From: Planctomycetota bacterium
GTDB taxonomy: Bacteria > Planctomycetota > Planctomycetia > Isosphaerales > Isosphaeraceae
NCBI GenBank assembly: GCA_028291545.1
Contig: JAQGHR010000149.1
Location: forward strand, 1 to 64,000
Length of the DNA stretch: 64,000 nt
Direction: 5' to 3'
Part shown: positions 51,934 through 60,123 of the stretch, piece after piece
Position numbering within the stretch: position 1 is the first letter of the stretch
Layout of the letters: every line of letters starts with the position of its first letter
The notes under the pieces: generated by a model
Told to the model about the DNA's origin: nothing
The model's database searches: none
Seen by the model: only the letters and a program-made list of their open reading frames with translations
Made by a program: the position numbers and the translations under genes

Positions 51934-54111
51934 TCAATCCACGAACACAAACTCATTCACATTCAGCATCGCATGGCAGAAATCCGCCAGCGTCTCGGTC
52001 ATCTTCCCCCCACTTTTCGCCACAAACGCCACTCCCTTCTCCCTCTCCATCGTATCCGGCTCTCGTCCCAGCGCGAGCCGATACACCCGCGTCACCAGCG
52101 CGGCCGGATCGTCGGTTCCAACCTCTTTGCGAACCCTGGACGCGAACGCCCTGGCCGAATCCAGGATCAACTCGGAATTCAGCAGCATGAGGGCCTGGGG
52201 CGCATTCACGGAGACGTTGCGCTCGGGGCACGTCACGTTGGGGTCGGGGGCGTCGAAGGCATCGAAGAGGGGATACTTCAAGTTGCGGCGGGAAAATACG
52301 TAAATGCTCCGCCGGTTGCGATCGGAGGCCTTCTCCGATCGTGTCCAGCCGCCTCGGGTTTGAACGCCGGGGGGTAGGTCGGGGAAGACGCTGGGGCCGC
52401 CGATCGTGGGGTTCAACTGGCCGGAAACGGCGAGCATGGCGTCGCGGACGGCTTCGCCTTCCAACCGATGGCGGGGCATGCGGCCGAAGAGGGTGTTCTC
52501 GGGATCGTCGTCCAGGGTCTTGGCCGGGGGAGTGCTGGATTGGCGGTAGGTGGACGAGGTGACCATCAGCCGGTGCATGGCCTTCATGCTCCAGCCGCGG
52601 GCGATGAACTCGGTGGCCAGCCAGTCCAGAAGCGGGGCGTTCGAAGGCCCAGAACCCTGGGTGCCGAAGTCGCTGGGCGTGGCCACGATGCCGCGGCCGA
52701 AATGACCCTGCCAGAGGCGGTTGACCATCACGCGAGACGTCAGGGGATGGTCGGCACGGGTGAGCCACGATGCCAGGGCGAGACGGCGCTTCGTGGATCG
52801 ATCATCCGGAGCTGAAGACGAGGCAGACGGAAGGCCCGATGAGTTCAAGACCGAGAGGAACCCCGGCGCAACCTCCTCGACGGGCTGGCCAAACGTGCCC
52901 TTGCGGAGCAGGAACACGGGCGGGGCCTTGGGGCCGCGATCGGTCATGCCGCTGGCGGACGGAAGCTCGGCGGGGGACTGCTTGGCGAGCAATTGCATCC
53001 GGCTCGTCATCGTCTCCCAGCGCTTGAGCTCGGCCGGGGACATCGCGGCTTTCATGAGCCTGGGATCGACGGTCATCAGCTTGGCGTTCTTGGCGAGCAG
53101 GTCTTCCTGGAAGGCGGATCGCTTGGCGGGCTCGGTCTCGATGGCCTTGCGCACGTCGGGCGGAAGTTTGCCGAGCTTGTCCTTCAAGAGACGGACCAGA
53201 TGCGGTTGTTCGACGCCGTTCAACGCCTTCTTCACCGCGTCCACCTTCTCGCCGTGCGCCGCCGACACGAACCGATGCACGGCCGCGTCGAATGGGTTGG
53301 CCAGAGTGCGGTCGTCCTTCGGCGCCGTGGCGGCGAACAGGGCTTCGATGCGGTAATAATCCTTCTGGCTGATCGGATCGTACTTGTGGTCGTGGCAGCG
53401 GGCGCAGCCGACCGTGAGGCCGAGGAAGACCGACGAACTCGTGTCGGTCATGTCGTCGAGCATGAGCTGCTGGTTCAGCCCCGGCACCATGTTGTTGTCT
53501 TCGAACGGATAGTTGCGGTTGAAACCGGTGGCGATGAAGCTGTCGGGATCTTCGGGCGCCACCTCGTCTCCGGCGAGCTGGAGCGAGACGAACCGATCGT
53601 AGGGAAGATCGGCGTTCAGCGCCTTGATCACCCAGTCCCGGTAGCGCCAGGCGTTGGGGCGTGTCTTGTCGCTCTTGAAGCCGTCGCTCTCGGAGTAGCG
53701 GGCCAGGTCGAGCCACGGCCTCGCCCAGCGCTCGCCGTATTCGGGCGAGGTGAGCAGGCGATCGACGAGATGCTCGTAGGCGTCGGGCCGCACGTCGGCG
53801 AGGAACGTGTCGACCTCGCGAGGCGAGGGGGGCAAGCCGGTGAGATCGAACCGCACGCGGCGAATCAGGGCCAGCTTGTCGGCCTCGGCCGCCGGGGAGA
53901 GGCCGACGTCTTCCAGGTCCTTGAGGATGAAGCGATCGATCGGGTTGCGGGACCAGTCGCTTCGCGTCGTCGCCGGAACCGCCGGCCGTTTCGGGGGGAG
54001 GAACGCCCAGTGCGTCTTCTGGGCCTCGCTCCAGGAGGGTTCGGGAACCCCTGCCGAGGCTGCTGCGAGACTCAGCGAGACAAGCACCAGGGCCAGGCCG
54101 ATTCCTCGCAT
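51934..54111 (-). CDS. DUF1549/DUF1553 domain protein
   Basis: A 725-residue exported protein with signal peptide 'GIGLALVLVSLSLAAASAG'. The DUF1549 domain (about 55-260) has 'NPIDRFILKDLEDVGLSPA', 'LIRRVRFDLTGLPPSPREV' and 'SSSVFLGLTVGCARCHDHKYDP', whose CxxCH could bind haem. The DUF1553 domain (about 400-690) includes 'LASWLTRADHPLTSRVMVNRLWQGHFGRGIV', 'DWLATEFIARGWSMK' and 'NVSVNAPQALMLLNSELI'. It lacks the N-terminal PSCyt1 cytochrome domain found in many relatives. GGGAGAG precedes the ATG. It normally works or is co-transcribed with DUF1501, found 0.9 kb downstream. Confidence 0.93.
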   Translation of the reverse strand: MRGIGLALVLVSLSLAAASAGVPEPSWSEAQKTHWAFLPPKRPAVPATTRSDWSRNPIDRFILKDLEDVGLSPAAEADKLALIRRVRFDLTGLPPSPREVDTFLADVRPDAYEHLVDRLLTSPEYGERWARPWLDLARYSESDGFKSDKTRPNAWRYRDWVIKALNADLPYDRFVSLQLAGDEVAPEDPDSFIATGFNRNYPFEDNNMVPGLNQQLMLDDMTDTSSSVFLGLTVGCARCHDHKYDPISQKDYYRIEALFAATAPKDDRTLANPFDAAVHRFVSAAHGEKVDAVKKALNGVEQPHLVRLLKDKLGKLPPDVRKAIETEPAKRSAFQEDLLAKNAKLMTVDPRLMKAAMSPAELKRWETMTSRMQLLAKQSPAELPSASGMTDRGPKAPPVFLLRKGTFGQPVEEVAPGFLSVLNSSGLPSASSSAPDDRSTKRRLALASWLTRADHPLTSRVMVNRLWQGHFGRGIVATPSDFGTQGSGPSNAPLLDWLATEFIARGWSMKAMHRLMVTSSTYRQSSTPPAKTLDDDPENTLFGRMPRHRLEGEAVRDAMLAVSGQLNPTIGGPSVFPDLPPGVQTRGGWTRSEKASDRNRRSIYVFSRRNLKYPLFDAFDAPDPNVTCPERNVSVNAPQALMLLNSELILDSARAFASRVRKEVGTDDPAALVTRVYRLALGREPDTMEREKGVAFVAKSGGKMTETLADFCHAMLNVNEFVFVD

Positions 54112-54194
54112 GAGGCACTCTCCCGCAACAGGTCGCGACGGATCCTACGTTTCCCTTAACCGTCATCATAAAAGGGGATCGATCATCACGCACC

Positions 54195-54243
54195 AAAAAA
54201 ACGCGGCCCCGGAGACCGAATGGGATCGGTCTCCGGGGCCGCG
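54195..54243 (-). terminator. Intrinsic terminator after DUF1559 gene 1
   Basis: A perfect 18-bp stem (arms 54202-54219 and 54226-54243, CGCGGCCCCGGAGACCGA, six-base loop) is followed on the minus-strand transcript by seven T residues (54195-54201). It lies 24 bases after the DUF1559 stop codon. Confidence 0.92.
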
Positions 54244-54267
54244 TAGTCATCAGGAACGTGCCGTCGC

Positions 54268-55350
54268 TCAATAATCGCTGGCCGAGACGATCTCATTGCC
54301 GGCCGCGGAGATCAGCTTACGGAGCACGAGGAGGTCGAGCGATTCCTTGAGGAATTTGACGGAACCGTCACCGAACAGGGCGTTTGCGCCACCGGGGTGG
54401 TACGAGAACGCTTCCTGGTTTGCGCCCGCCTGGTTGGTGGTGCCGAAGGCCGGGTCGCCGGGCTGGGGGTACGGGGTGTTGGCGTGCATGGGGCGCGACT
54501 GATTGTTGATCCGGCCGGAGATGCCCAGGCCGGTCCCGTTGGGCTCGCCCCAGCGCCAGGCCCGGCGCTGGCCGGGAGGGACGGGACGGGTGACGTTCGG
54601 CAGGGTCGGCGAGACGTAGGACTCGGGCCGCTCGCTGACGTAGCTGGCGTCGCGGCCGGCATCTTCGATCACCATGATCGTGCCGCTGAGCCCGTCGAGA
54701 ACGTCCGCGATCCGGGTCACGGGGTGGTGCAGAAGTCCATCGACGCGGGACGCCCGGTTGCGGTAGGGGGTGATCGCCGTGGCGCCGGTCTGGCCGGTTC
54801 GCAACTGGGGGTCGATATCCACGTAGGTCGTCGCCGCATAATCGTTGACGCCGTATCCCGGCCCGGCCAGCTCGAACGGGGCGCCGTTCGGATCGCCGGT
54901 GGCGTCACGGCCGCCGCCCGGGTTGCGTACCGCACTGGGGCAGAGGAAGGCGCTGACGACCGACGAGTAGCCCGTGTAATTCACGCCCGAGATGTGGTTG
55001 TAGTCCTCGAAGCTGAAGTTGATCGCGTTGTAGACGTTCGTCTGCTCCAGGAACGGCAGGATGCGGGCATGGATGCCGGTGCCATCGACGTACATCGTGT
55101 CGGGGACCGGGATGTTGTACAGCGAGCCCTGGCCGGGGATGGGGAAGCTACCGTAGGCCGACTCGTAATTGTGCAGTGCCAGGCCGATCTGCTTCAGGTT
55201 ATTGGTGCACTGGGCGCGGCGGGCGGCCTCGCGGGCGGCCTGGACGGCCGGCAACAGCAGGGCGATCAGCACGCCGATGATCGCGATCACGACCAGCAGC
55301 TCGATCAGGGTAAATCCGCGTCGTCGCGTACGAACCGGGAACGAAACCAT
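54268..55350 (-). CDS. DUF1559 prepilin-like protein 1
   Basis: A 360-residue planctomycete surface protein. It opens with a type IV prepilin-like signal '[20 protein letters not shown]' (cleavage after Gly12, Glu at +5) and the conserved '[20 protein letters not shown]'. The C-terminus has the family's H-X9-DG motif in '[18 protein letters not shown]' and ends 'NEIVSASDY'. The middle region is variable and probably surface-exposed. GAGGAG precedes the ATG. The gene is downstream of a small lipoprotein gene and is followed by a strong terminator. Its first 110 or so bases are nearly all identical to those of the paralogue at 56326-57432. Confidence 0.95.
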   Translation of the reverse strand: MVSFPVRTRRRGFTLIELLVVIAIIGVLIALLLPAVQAAREAARRAQCTNNLKQIGLALHNYESAYGSFPIPGQGSLYNIPVPDTMYVDGTGIHARILPFLEQTNVYNAINFSFEDYNHISGVNYTGYSSVVSAFLCPSAVRNPGGGRDATGDPNGAPFELAGPGYGVNDYAATTYVDIDPQLRTGQTGATAITPYRNRASRVDGLLHHPVTRIADVLDGLSGTIMVIEDAGRDASYVSERPESYVSPTLPNVTRPVPPGQRRAWRWGEPNGTGLGISGRINNQSRPMHANTPYPQPGDPAFGTTNQAGANQEAFSYHPGGANALFGDGSVKFLKESLDLLVLRKLISAAGNEIVSASDY

Positions 55351-55462
55351 CGGAAAGACTCCTCTTCATCCTGAAAACATCCAGACTTGACCGTCCCTCC
55401 GGGCACGATCCGGGCGGGGAAAATGTCGGTCGGCACGAAGCGCTTTTCATCCCTCGGGGCGA

Positions 55463-55906
55463 TCACTTCAGCCGGATCGGCTCCAGCCGATTCGGCTCGG
55501 CCCGGACGGTGATGACCAGCGTCGAGCTATCCTCGTCGATGTACTTGATGGGGTAGGGGGGCTTCTTCGCCTTCTTGGGATCGACGCCAAGCGCCGCGGG
55601 CTCAATACGGACCTTGTATTCGCCCGGCAGTGCGCCATCGTCGGGGGTCTTGGTCGTGAGCGAGAACTGGCCGTCCGGCCCGATCTCCCCGGAGGCGGGG
55701 ACGGTCGCCGGGTCGGTCGGCACGAAGGCGACCCGACCCTGCTTCAGCGGCGACCCATCGGCCAGCAACACCTGGCCCTTGACCTCGTAGGTCGTCCCGA
55801 TCGACCCGCTCCCGGCCTTCGAGCAACCGGCCAGCCCGAGCAATCCCAGAGCCGCTCCCGCGCCGAGGACGGTGCGCCACGATGCCTTCTTGGTTTCTCG
55901 TCTCAT
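55463..55906 (-). CDS. Small lipoprotein with carboxypeptidase-regulatory-like (Ig-type) domain 1
   Basis: A 147-residue lipoprotein ('GLLGLAGC' lipobox) followed by an Ig-like domain: 'YEVKGQVLLADGSPLKQGRVAFVP', 'GEIGPDGQFSLTTKTPDDGALPGEYKVRIEP' and 'STLVITVRAEPN'. The pattern resembles transthyretin-like/CarboxypepD_reg domains that often accompany DUF1559 proteins in planctomycetes. The ATG at 55906 begins the signal peptide; the ORF-track frame is 51 codons longer. It is 112 bases upstream of DUF1559 gene 1 on the same strand and is probably its partner. Confidence 0.85.
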   Translation of the reverse strand: MRRETKKASWRTVLGAGAALGLLGLAGCSKAGSGSIGTTYEVKGQVLLADGSPLKQGRVAFVPTDPATVPASGEIGPDGQFSLTTKTPDDGALPGEYKVRIEPAALGVDPKKAKKPPYPIKYIDEDSSTLVITVRAEPNRLEPIRLK

Positions 55907-56220
55907 GGTCGTTGCCTGCCTCTCCGTGTAACAGCCCCGGACGATTGCCGCGGGACCTCGCCGCTCTGGGACACCATCGCGACGGACTGGATTCCCTATT
56001 CGGCCCCCGAGCTGCCTGATGACTTGGGGAATCTTCTTCAACTTGACCGTGTTAGTCAAGTATAATCTAGATTGAAAAAGTCGAGTATGGGGTAAAAGGT
56101 TTGCAACAGAGCAGATAGAGCGAGAATTAGAGTGTTATCTGGTTGGCATCGCATCCGCCATCACAAGGCGGACACCTAAGCGACGTGTCGCCTCAGGGGG
56201 TGACTTCGCTTGCCGTTCCG
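55907..56220. other. Inter-module gap with an AT-rich patch and possible promoter
   Basis: About 310 bases between the terminator of module 2 and the lipoprotein of module 1. The stretch near 56030-56110 is clearly less GC-rich and contains TATAAT/TATACT- and TTGAC-like strings on both strands. No pair has proper promoter spacing, so I mark only a likely promoter region for the minus-strand module. Confidence 0.4.
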
Positions 56221-56228
56221 AGGCGATG

Positions 56229-56276
56229 AAAAAACGAAACGGCCCGAGGTCGATAGGAATATCGACCTCGGGCCGT
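56229..56276 (-). terminator. Intrinsic terminator after DUF1559 gene 2
   Basis: A 17-bp perfect stem (56239-56255 and 56260-56276, ACGGCCCGAGGTCGATA) with GGAA as the plus-strand loop is followed on the minus-strand transcript by a short spacer and six T residues (56229-56234). It lies about 50 bases after the DUF1559 stop codon. Confidence 0.9.
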
Positions 56277-56325
56277 GTGAAAATCGCAAAATTCTTGACA
56301 AAGTCGATCAAGAATCCCTGAGCGA

Positions 56326-57432
56326 TCAGAAGTCGCTCGCGGAGACGATTTCGTTGCCGCTCATCGAGACGCACTTGCGGATGATGACGACGTTGGTGGA
56401 ATCCTTGAGGAACTTCACCGAGCCGTCGCCGAACAGGGCGTTGGCGCCACCGGGATGGAAGGAGAAGATCTCGTCATTGGCCCCGGCGTTGTTGCCCTTC
56501 AGGGCCAGGCCATTCTGGTCGACGGTGGCGGGGTCGGGGTACTGGCTCAGGCCGCACATGGGGCGATACTTGTTGTTGATCCCGCCGGAGACGCCGAAGG
56601 CGCTATCGGCCTCGGCCCAGCGCCAGTAACGGCGGTTGCCGGCGGGGTAACCGGCCGGGTCCTGGGTCGGTCGCGTGTTCACGCCATCGTAGTAGCCTTC
56701 CGCGTAGGGGCTGAGGAAGCGGGCGTCGCGGCCGGCGTCCTCGGCGATGGCGATGGTGTTGGAGAGCCCGTCGGTGCATTCGGAGAGTCGCGTGTAACCC
56801 TGCTTCAGAAGGCCATTCACGCGGGAGAGCTTGTTGCGGTAGGGGACGACGATGTTCGAGCCTGAACCACCGCTCTGACCGAGGGGGTCGATATCGGTGT
56901 AGCAGGTCGGGCCGTAGTCCTGAACGCCGTAGCCGACGGCCTCGAAGGCCGAGGCATTGGGGTCACCCGCCACGGTGTCGCGACCGCTGGTCGGCTGGCG
57001 GACCGAGCTGGGGCAGATGAACGAGGAGATCGTCGAGCTGTACGCGGTGATGTTGGCCCCGGAGAGGCTGTTGTACTCGAGGCTGAAGTTGATGGCGCTG
57101 TAGACCGTGCCGCCCTCGATGTACTGGAGCAGGCGGGGGAACACACCGACGCCGTCAACGAACTGGGTCGAGGGCGGGGCGGTGTTGAAGTTGGTCGACT
57201 CGCCGGCCGGGGGGAAGCAGCTGTACGTGCTCTCGTAATTGTGCAGCGCCAGGCCCATCTGCTTGAGATTGTTGGTGCACTGGGCGCGGCGGGCGGCCTC
57301 GCGGGCGGCCTGGACGGCCGGCAACAGCAGGGCGATCAGCACGCCGATGATCGCGATCACGACCAGCAGCTCGATCAGGGTAAAGCCCCTGGGGATCGAG
57401 CGATTCAGTGTCGCCTTGCGGGGAGCGGACAT
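56326..57432 (-). CDS. DUF1559 prepilin-like protein 2
   Basis: A 368-residue paralogue of the protein at 54268-55350. It has the same prepilin-type start '[19 protein letters not shown]', '[20 protein letters not shown]' and the H-X9-DG C-terminus '[18 protein letters not shown]', ending 'NEIVSASDF'. The central 250 residues differ. I chose the ATG at 57432 (begins '[13 protein letters not shown]'); the ORF-track start adds 13 codons. A lipoprotein gene precedes it by 70 bases on the same strand and an intrinsic terminator follows. Confidence 0.95.
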   Translation of the reverse strand: MSAPRKATLNRSIPRGFTLIELLVVIAIIGVLIALLLPAVQAAREAARRAQCTNNLKQMGLALHNYESTYSCFPPAGESTNFNTAPPSTQFVDGVGVFPRLLQYIEGGTVYSAINFSLEYNSLSGANITAYSSTISSFICPSSVRQPTSGRDTVAGDPNASAFEAVGYGVQDYGPTCYTDIDPLGQSGGSGSNIVVPYRNKLSRVNGLLKQGYTRLSECTDGLSNTIAIAEDAGRDARFLSPYAEGYYDGVNTRPTQDPAGYPAGNRRYWRWAEADSAFGVSGGINNKYRPMCGLSQYPDPATVDQNGLALKGNNAGANDEIFSFHPGGANALFGDGSVKFLKDSTNVVIIRKCVSMSGNEIVSASDF

Positions 57433-57502
57433 CGTCGGGAGGCCTTTCTCAAAGGGAGGATCTGCATACAAGAACGTGTGGGGACATCCGAGGTCGCTCG
57501 GA

Positions 57503-58057
57503 TCAATCGACGTCGCCGGTGACGGGACGGGTCGTCGCTTTTCTCGCCGATTTGGGGACGGGGACCAGCTTGAACGGCGCGAGGTCGTTGGAACCCGACT
57601 TGATCGTGACGGTCAGGTTCGAGGACTGCTCGTCGAGGTATTCCACCGGCACGAGGGCCTTGGTGGCGCCCGCCTTGGCGCCGGGGACGGTCAGATCGGA
57701 CTCGATCTTGACCTTGTATTCGCCCTCGGCCAGGCCCTCACCGCGATCGCCCGTCTTGGCGGTGAACGAGCCGTCGGACTCGATCTTGGCGGTGCCCCCG
57801 GTGATGTCCGGTTTGTTGGGGACGAAGGTGACGAGCCCCTCGGAAACGGGCTTGCCGTCCGCGGTGAGAACCTTCCCCTTCACCGGGTTGAGCGCGAGCT
57901 TCGGCAAGGCCACCGGCGAAGGCTCGGACGAGCATCCGGCCAGGACCAACGCCGAGATCAGCGAGAAGACGGCCCACATGGACAAGACGCCAATCGATCG
58001 GGCCGCGGCCTGGAAGGACTCTTGTTCGGCGAACGCGTTGTTCATTCTTCGTGTCAT
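57503..58057 (-). CDS. Small lipoprotein with carboxypeptidase-regulatory-like domain 2
   Basis: A 184-residue lipoprotein with lipobox 'ALVLAGC' after a longer N-terminus (about 41 residues). The Ig-like domain has '[26 protein letters not shown]', '[29 protein letters not shown]' and '[14 protein letters not shown]', parallel to the lipoprotein at 55463-55906. An internal ATG at 58045 gives a slightly shorter signal peptide. It pairs with DUF1559 gene 2. An 8-bp perfect hairpin (58088-58109) sits in its presumed leader. Confidence 0.82.
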   Translation of the reverse strand: MTRRMNNAFAEQESFQAAARSIGVLSMWAVFSLISALVLAGCSSEPSPVALPKLALNPVKGKVLTADGKPVSEGLVTFVPNKPDITGGTAKIESDGSFTAKTGDRGEGLAEGEYKVKIESDLTVPGAKAGATKALVPVEYLDEQSSNLTVTIKSGSNDLAPFKLVPVPKSARKATTRPVTGDVD

Positions 58058-58741
58058 GGGATCGCGTGTCTCGGGTTCTTGGGCGAGCCTCTCGGTATGG
58101 GCCGAGAGGAGTGGTGATGATCCGCTTGCGATTCGTGCTGGCTGCGTCGCCGATCTGACGGGTTACAGAGTCGCGGGGTGCAGATCGTCGGCAGTCGGGT
58201 CGAGCGGAGGCCGGGTTCCGGTCATCACCGTTCGAGGGTTGCCTCTCCCCCGAACGCGTTCCGGCGGGACTATGATAGGGGCCAAGTATGAAGGACTGAT
58301 GAACGTGACGAGAGTTGCGTATTAATTCCGGGAATATCTGACGATCTCAATACGGGGAAATGGTTTGCGATGGAGTCGGTGGGTCGAAGGGCTGCCCCTG
58401 ATCTCCACGGTAAAAGGCGAGAATCGAAGAGTTTCACGCTCGCGACGCGCACAGGAAGAGAGTTTTAGGCGGGAGGAATCGAGCGCAGCCTGAGGATACG
58501 GGGTCGTGGGACGACCAAACCCTGGAGACCCCAGATCCGCGGCCTCCTGACCAAACCCATCCTCTATCTCTGCGTCCTCTGCATGAACTCTTCGCTTCCG
58601 GCTTGGCCCTCATTTCTCTGTCGCTTGACCGGACCGTCAACGCGTACTTAGAATCGACGACACATCCCGGCGGTATCCGCTCATCCTCCTTGATTTTTCG
58701 TCGCGAGAACCACGGGAATCGTCCTCCGGAGGAGTCCCGCC
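58058..58741. other. Divergent intergenic region between lipoprotein 2 and DUF1573 gene
   Basis: About 680 bases without a supported gene. It holds the perfect hairpin CCTCTCGG/CCGAGAGG (58088-58109) upstream of the lipoprotein start, a less GC-rich patch (58290-58370) and a decayed copy of palindrome family A (58425-58595). Promoters for both flanking genes should lie here, but I could not place them with confidence. Confidence 0.5.
58425..58595. repeat. Decayed copy of palindromic family A
   Basis: The left end CGAAGAGTTTCACGC and the right end, whose reverse complement reads GCGAAGAGTTCATGCAGAGG, match the arm ends of the elements at 20037 and 32716. The rest of the arms no longer pair. 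Confidence 0.5.
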
Positions 58742-59935
58742 ATGTCGAGTCCGGATCGTCCGCATCAACCCGACGACGCGGCCCGGCCCGCCGAGTCGTC
58801 CTCGTTGATGCGCTGGCTGATCGCGTCGGCGATCATTGTCCTGCTGGCCGTCGGCGTCGGTATCGGCGTGACGATGCTGCCCACGGAGGAAGGCAACAGC
58901 CTCACGTACAAGATTCCCACCAAGCCCAAAGGTCCGCCGGGCAAGGTGGTGCTGTCGGAAGACGCGACTTACAAGTTTGACGTCATGCCCCAGAACACCA
59001 AGGGGAGCCACCCCTGGAAGTTCACCAACGGCGGCGTTGGCGACCTGGAGCTGAGCCTGGGCCCTCATGACTGTTCCTGCACGATCGCGAATCTGCCCGA
59101 TGAGAAATCGCACTACACGCTGAAGCCCAACGAGACGATCGAGGTCAAGCTGACCTGGGATACCAAGGTCTTCGACGGGAAATTCCGCAAGACGGCCACG
59201 ATCAACGTCCTGGGTGACCCCGAGCGCGAACAGGTGGTCTTCGCCGTCGACGGCACGATCAAGCCGGCCGTGACGGTCGCCCCGCCGGAGCGCATCATCG
59301 CGTTTGGCTCGTTCCCGAACGACCAGTCGGTGAAGGGGGAGTTCGCGATCGGTTCGGCCGACAAGCCCGACCTCAAGATCCTCTCGCTGACGTCGAGCCG
59401 GCCCGAGGAGATCGTCTTGACGCTCAGCCCCCTGTCCGAACAGCAACGCCAGTCGGCCGGGTGGACGTCGATGAAGGGCGGCCATCTCATCCAGGTCGAG
59501 GTCAAGCCCTCCAAGAGCCTCGGCCCGTTCGGCGAGGAGGTCATCGCGACGACCGATCACCCGCTGGTGAAGGAGATTCGGCTCAGCGTGAGCGGCAAGC
59601 GTGTCGGCCCGATCGCCGTCGTGCCCGAGACCGCGCGCATGCATCAAGTGAACTCCGCCGAAGGTGCCGCCACCACCGTGATGATCACCGTCCGCAATGC
59701 GCCGGAAACGAAGTTTGAAGTGCTCGAAGTCCCCGATTACTTGAAGGTGGAGATCACGCCGGCCGATGTTAAAGTCGGGTCCGCCGCCAAGATCCGCCAA
59801 TACCGGATGACCGTCACCGTGCCCCCCGAGACCCCCGCGGGGAAGATCGAGGGGGCGATCGTCCTGAAGTCGGACCATCCCCTGGCGGACCGGGTCAAGA
59901 TTCCGGTGGAGATCACCGTGCTCAGCGGGCAATAA
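58742..59935 (+). CDS. Membrane-anchored DUF1573 protein
   Basis: A 397-residue protein with one N-terminal TM helix ('LIASAIIVLLAVGVGIGVTML') and an extracytoplasmic region of Ig-like modules. The first is a DUF1573 domain ('HPWKFTNGGVGDLELSLG', 'CSCTIANLPDEKSHYTLKPNETIEVKLTWDTK'), with its paired cysteines in 'HDCSCT'. Later modules contain 'SVKGEFAIGSADKPDLKI' and 'FGEEVIATTDHPLVKEIRLSVSG', ending 'KSDHPLADRVKIPVEITVL'. GGAGGAG lies before the ATG. The multihaem cytochrome lipoprotein gene follows 188 bases downstream on the same strand. A structural or redox-adaptor role is a guess. Confidence 0.88.
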   Translation: MSSPDRPHQPDDAARPAESSSLMRWLIASAIIVLLAVGVGIGVTMLPTEEGNSLTYKIPTKPKGPPGKVVLSEDATYKFDVMPQNTKGSHPWKFTNGGVGDLELSLGPHDCSCTIANLPDEKSHYTLKPNETIEVKLTWDTKVFDGKFRKTATINVLGDPEREQVVFAVDGTIKPAVTVAPPERIIAFGSFPNDQSVKGEFAIGSADKPDLKILSLTSSRPEEIVLTLSPLSEQQRQSAGWTSMKGGHLIQVEVKPSKSLGPFGEEVIATTDHPLVKEIRLSVSGKRVGPIAVVPETARMHQVNSAEGAATTVMITVRNAPETKFEVLEVPDYLKVEITPADVKVGSAAKIRQYRMTVTVPPETPAGKIEGAIVLKSDHPLADRVKIPVEITVLSGQ

Positions 59936-60123
59936 GGACGAGCGGGCGGGCGGACACCAGAATCGGTCGGATTTGAGGGCCTCGGTTCGAGATCGTGAAG
60001 ACGGGTTAGGTCAAGACGGGCCTGAGTCACCCGATCTCCAATCGCGGACGTCGGATTTCGAAAAGGCCCGGGATCGAAGTCTGGCCTGCCAGAGTTCGAC
60101 CCCGGGTGGCTCGAAGGAACGAG

